The notes under the pieces were generated by a model. That model had not been told where the DNA came from. It saw only the letters and a program-made list of their open reading frames with translations, and searched no databases. Positions 62,698 to 64,000 of a DNA stretch of 64,000 nt are shown piece by piece (the stretch's first letter is position 1; each line of letters starts with the position of its first letter). The translations under genes and the position numbers were made by a program. Source of the DNA: BQJD01 sp964350265 (lineage in GTDB: Bacteria > Pseudomonadota > Gammaproteobacteria > Arenicellales > CAJQKF01); the NCBI GenBank assembly GCA_964350265.1, contig CAYGJZ010000004.1, forward strand, positions 34,232-98,231. Reading direction: 5' to 3'.

Positions 62698-63945
62698 CTA
62701 GTGTCCACGGCCGGCGGCCGGCGTTGCAAGGACTTCGGCGATGCGGTGCACGGCGTCGATGCCTGCCTGGCAGGCGCCGTGGCAGGTCGCGAAATGGTGC
62801 AGGGAGGTGGCCTCGCCGGCGAACCACAGCCGCCCGTCCACCGGTTCGGCCAGCACCGCGCGCTGGTGGGCCTGGCCGGGCAGACAGGCGGAATAGGCGC
62901 CGAGGGTCCACGGGTCGCTTCCCCAGGCGGTGACGATGCGCCCGGCCAGTTGTCGTTCCACGGCGCTGCCGAACAGCCGCGACAGCCGTTCGAGCAGGTG
63001 TTCCACCGCCGCCTCGGTGCCCTGGCGCTCGAGCCAGCTTGCATAGCGTCCGGCGGTGACGCCCACCGCGTAGTCGTGGCCGTCGGGCCGGATGTCGATG
63101 AGCATCGGCACGTCGCCGTCGAGGTCGATGACATGGGCCGGCGCATCGGTACCGAAGGGATTCTCGCGAAAGCGCAGGGCAATGCGGTTGTGGTTGCCCA
63201 CCGGCACCGCGGCAATGGCCTCGCACAGGGCCGGCGGCAGGCCGGGATGAAACTCGATGGCGCCGGCGGCAAGCACCCCGGTGGACACCGTGACCAGCAC
63301 CGCGCGGGCCTCGAGCACGCCGCGCACGGTGTGCACGCGCATACCGTCGCGTCGCCGCTCGATACGCCGCACGGCGCAGTTCAGCGTCACCGGGAGATGG
63401 GCGAAGCGGCGACGCACCAGTTCGCCGTAGCCATCCACCACCGGCCAGTTCTCGCCGGTGTCGTGGTAGCGGGACAGGTCCAGCGCGGATACCCGGTCGG
63501 CGTCCACCGAGGTCATCAACGCGGTCCAGTAGTCGTACCAGGGCGTCCAGCGGCTGTCGCGGTCGATGGCCTCGGCCACCGCGATGTCGGCCACCCCGTC
63601 CGCCTCCAGCAGCGACTCGCAGGCCTGCCAGTAACGATGGAAGTCCTCGTGCTCGGCGGCGCTGGCGAAGGCACCGTCGGCAAACAGGCGCGGCGTGAAG
63701 CGCGGTCCGGCCACGTAGCGCAGGCCAAGCGCGTCGGCATCGGCGACGAAGGGGTTCAACGACGCCGAGTGCAGCCAGTGGCAGCCGAGGTCGAAGGCAA
63801 TCCCGGGGGCAATGTCCTCGCTGTAGGCACGGCCACCGATACGGTGCGAAGCCTCCACCAGCGTGGTCGCCAGCCCCAGCGAGGCAGCGCTGGAGGCAGC
63901 CCCGAGACCGGCCGCGCCGGCACCCACGATGACCAGGTCGTCCAC
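62698..63945 (-). CDS. Flavin-dependent amine oxidase
   Basis: 415 residues from GTG 63945, chosen over GTG 63978 because GGGAGGG lies five bases upstream and the flavin site follows at once. FAD-binding DDLVIVGAGAAGLGAASSAA, the acidic beta-2 end LVEASHRIGGRAYSED, the FDLGCHWLHSASLNP loop and the C-terminal GRLWFAGEATSLHHFATCHG are classic for monoamine/polyamine oxidases. The substrate may be a polyamine, given the acetylpolyamine-hydrolase gene nearby, but this is inference. It is coupled by one base to the gene entering from the right edge. Confidence 0.88.
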   Translation of the reverse strand: MDDLVIVGAGAAGLGAASSAASLGLATTLVEASHRIGGRAYSEDIAPGIAFDLGCHWLHSASLNPFVADADALGLRYVAGPRFTPRLFADGAFASAAEHEDFHRYWQACESLLEADGVADIAVAEAIDRDSRWTPWYDYWTALMTSVDADRVSALDLSRYHDTGENWPVVDGYGELVRRRFAHLPVTLNCAVRRIERRRDGMRVHTVRGVLEARAVLVTVSTGVLAAGAIEFHPGLPPALCEAIAAVPVGNHNRIALRFRENPFGTDAPAHVIDLDGDVPMLIDIRPDGHDYAVGVTAGRYASWLERQGTEAAVEHLLERLSRLFGSAVERQLAGRIVTAWGSDPWTLGAYSACLPGQAHQRAVLAEPVDGRLWFAGEATSLHHFATCHGACQAGIDAVHRIAEVLATPAAGRGH

Positions 63946-63946
63946 G

Positions 63947-64000
63947 CTATCCCTCCCAGCGCGAGGCCGATTCGGCACGCGCGAAGGCCACCGTGCGGCC
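63947..64000 (-). CDS. C-terminal end of an unidentified gene entering from the right edge
   Basis: Seventeen codons reading GRTVAFARAESASRWEG before TAG at 63949-63947, one base from the amine oxidase GTG. Codon use matches its neighbours, and the stop sits where an operonic upstream gene would end. Too short to name a family. Confidence 0.5.
   Translation of the reverse strand, partial: GRTVAFARAESASRWEG

Overview
The window is GC-rich (about 70 % G+C), densely packed chromosomal DNA. It holds roughly 50 protein genes, many overlapping by ATGA or GTGA, and no intergenic stretch reaches 300 bases. A high-GC gammaproteobacterium is the best guess. The reasons are a full-length glnE, a pyrC-type dihydroorotase, a pbpC/alpha-2-macroglobulin pair, a yibI/yibH pair, TPP-riboswitch-controlled thiBPQ, a BirA-like operator before bioY and a 4TM/12TM TRAP permease. 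No tRNA, rRNA, CRISPR array, insertion sequence or prophage gene was found. Three runs of exactly 100 N (43069-43168, 46003-46102, 54021-54120) are assembly gaps; they interrupt an alpha-2-macroglobulin gene, an oxidoreductase gene and a CoA-transferase gene.

Left part (1-20.6 kb): a DctP-type TRAP binding protein cut by the window edge; a DUF3047 protein; a DUF6152/DUF6644 pair; cupin-metY; glnE; a fused AmmeMemoRadiSam B-A gene divergent from its radical SAM partner; a DMT exporter; an ornithine cyclodeaminase homologue; an M20 peptidase; a methyltransferase and a small kinase-like protein; a creatininase-family protein; a histone-deacetylase-family hydrolase; a CBS protein; a ZntB-like metal transporter; and pcaF - dehydrogenase - pcaD, which points to beta-ketoadipate-type catabolism.

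Middle part (20.7-43 kb): a two-gene RND efflux system; a 3-hydroxyisobutyrate-dehydrogenase-like enzyme; a TPP riboswitch followed by thiB, thiP, thiQ and a thiamine-kinase-like gene (thiamine uptake and salvage); yibI/yibH and a small exported protein; an EamA transporter; pyrC; an aldo/keto reductase; then pbpC and its alpha-2-macroglobulin partner.

Right part (43-64 kb): a GntR regulator with a phytanoyl-CoA-dioxygenase-like enzyme and an oxidoreductase. Next comes the most interesting region, one long minus-strand operon (55695 down to 46125). It encodes a GntR regulator, a family III CoA-transferase, a carboxyltransferase, a 73-residue biotinyl carrier, a second carboxyltransferase, a TAXI binding protein, a fused TRAP permease and a biotin carboxylase. 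Divergent from it is the biotin transporter gene bioY. The shared control region carries a GntR-type palindrome overlapping a BirA-like box. I read this as a system that imports an organic acid, attaches CoA and carboxylates it, with biotin supply controlled from the same region. The window ends with a sulfotransferase, an exported coiled-coil protein, an acetylpolyamine-amidohydrolase-like enzyme, a diguanylate cyclase, a lytic transglycosylase and a flavin amine oxidase.
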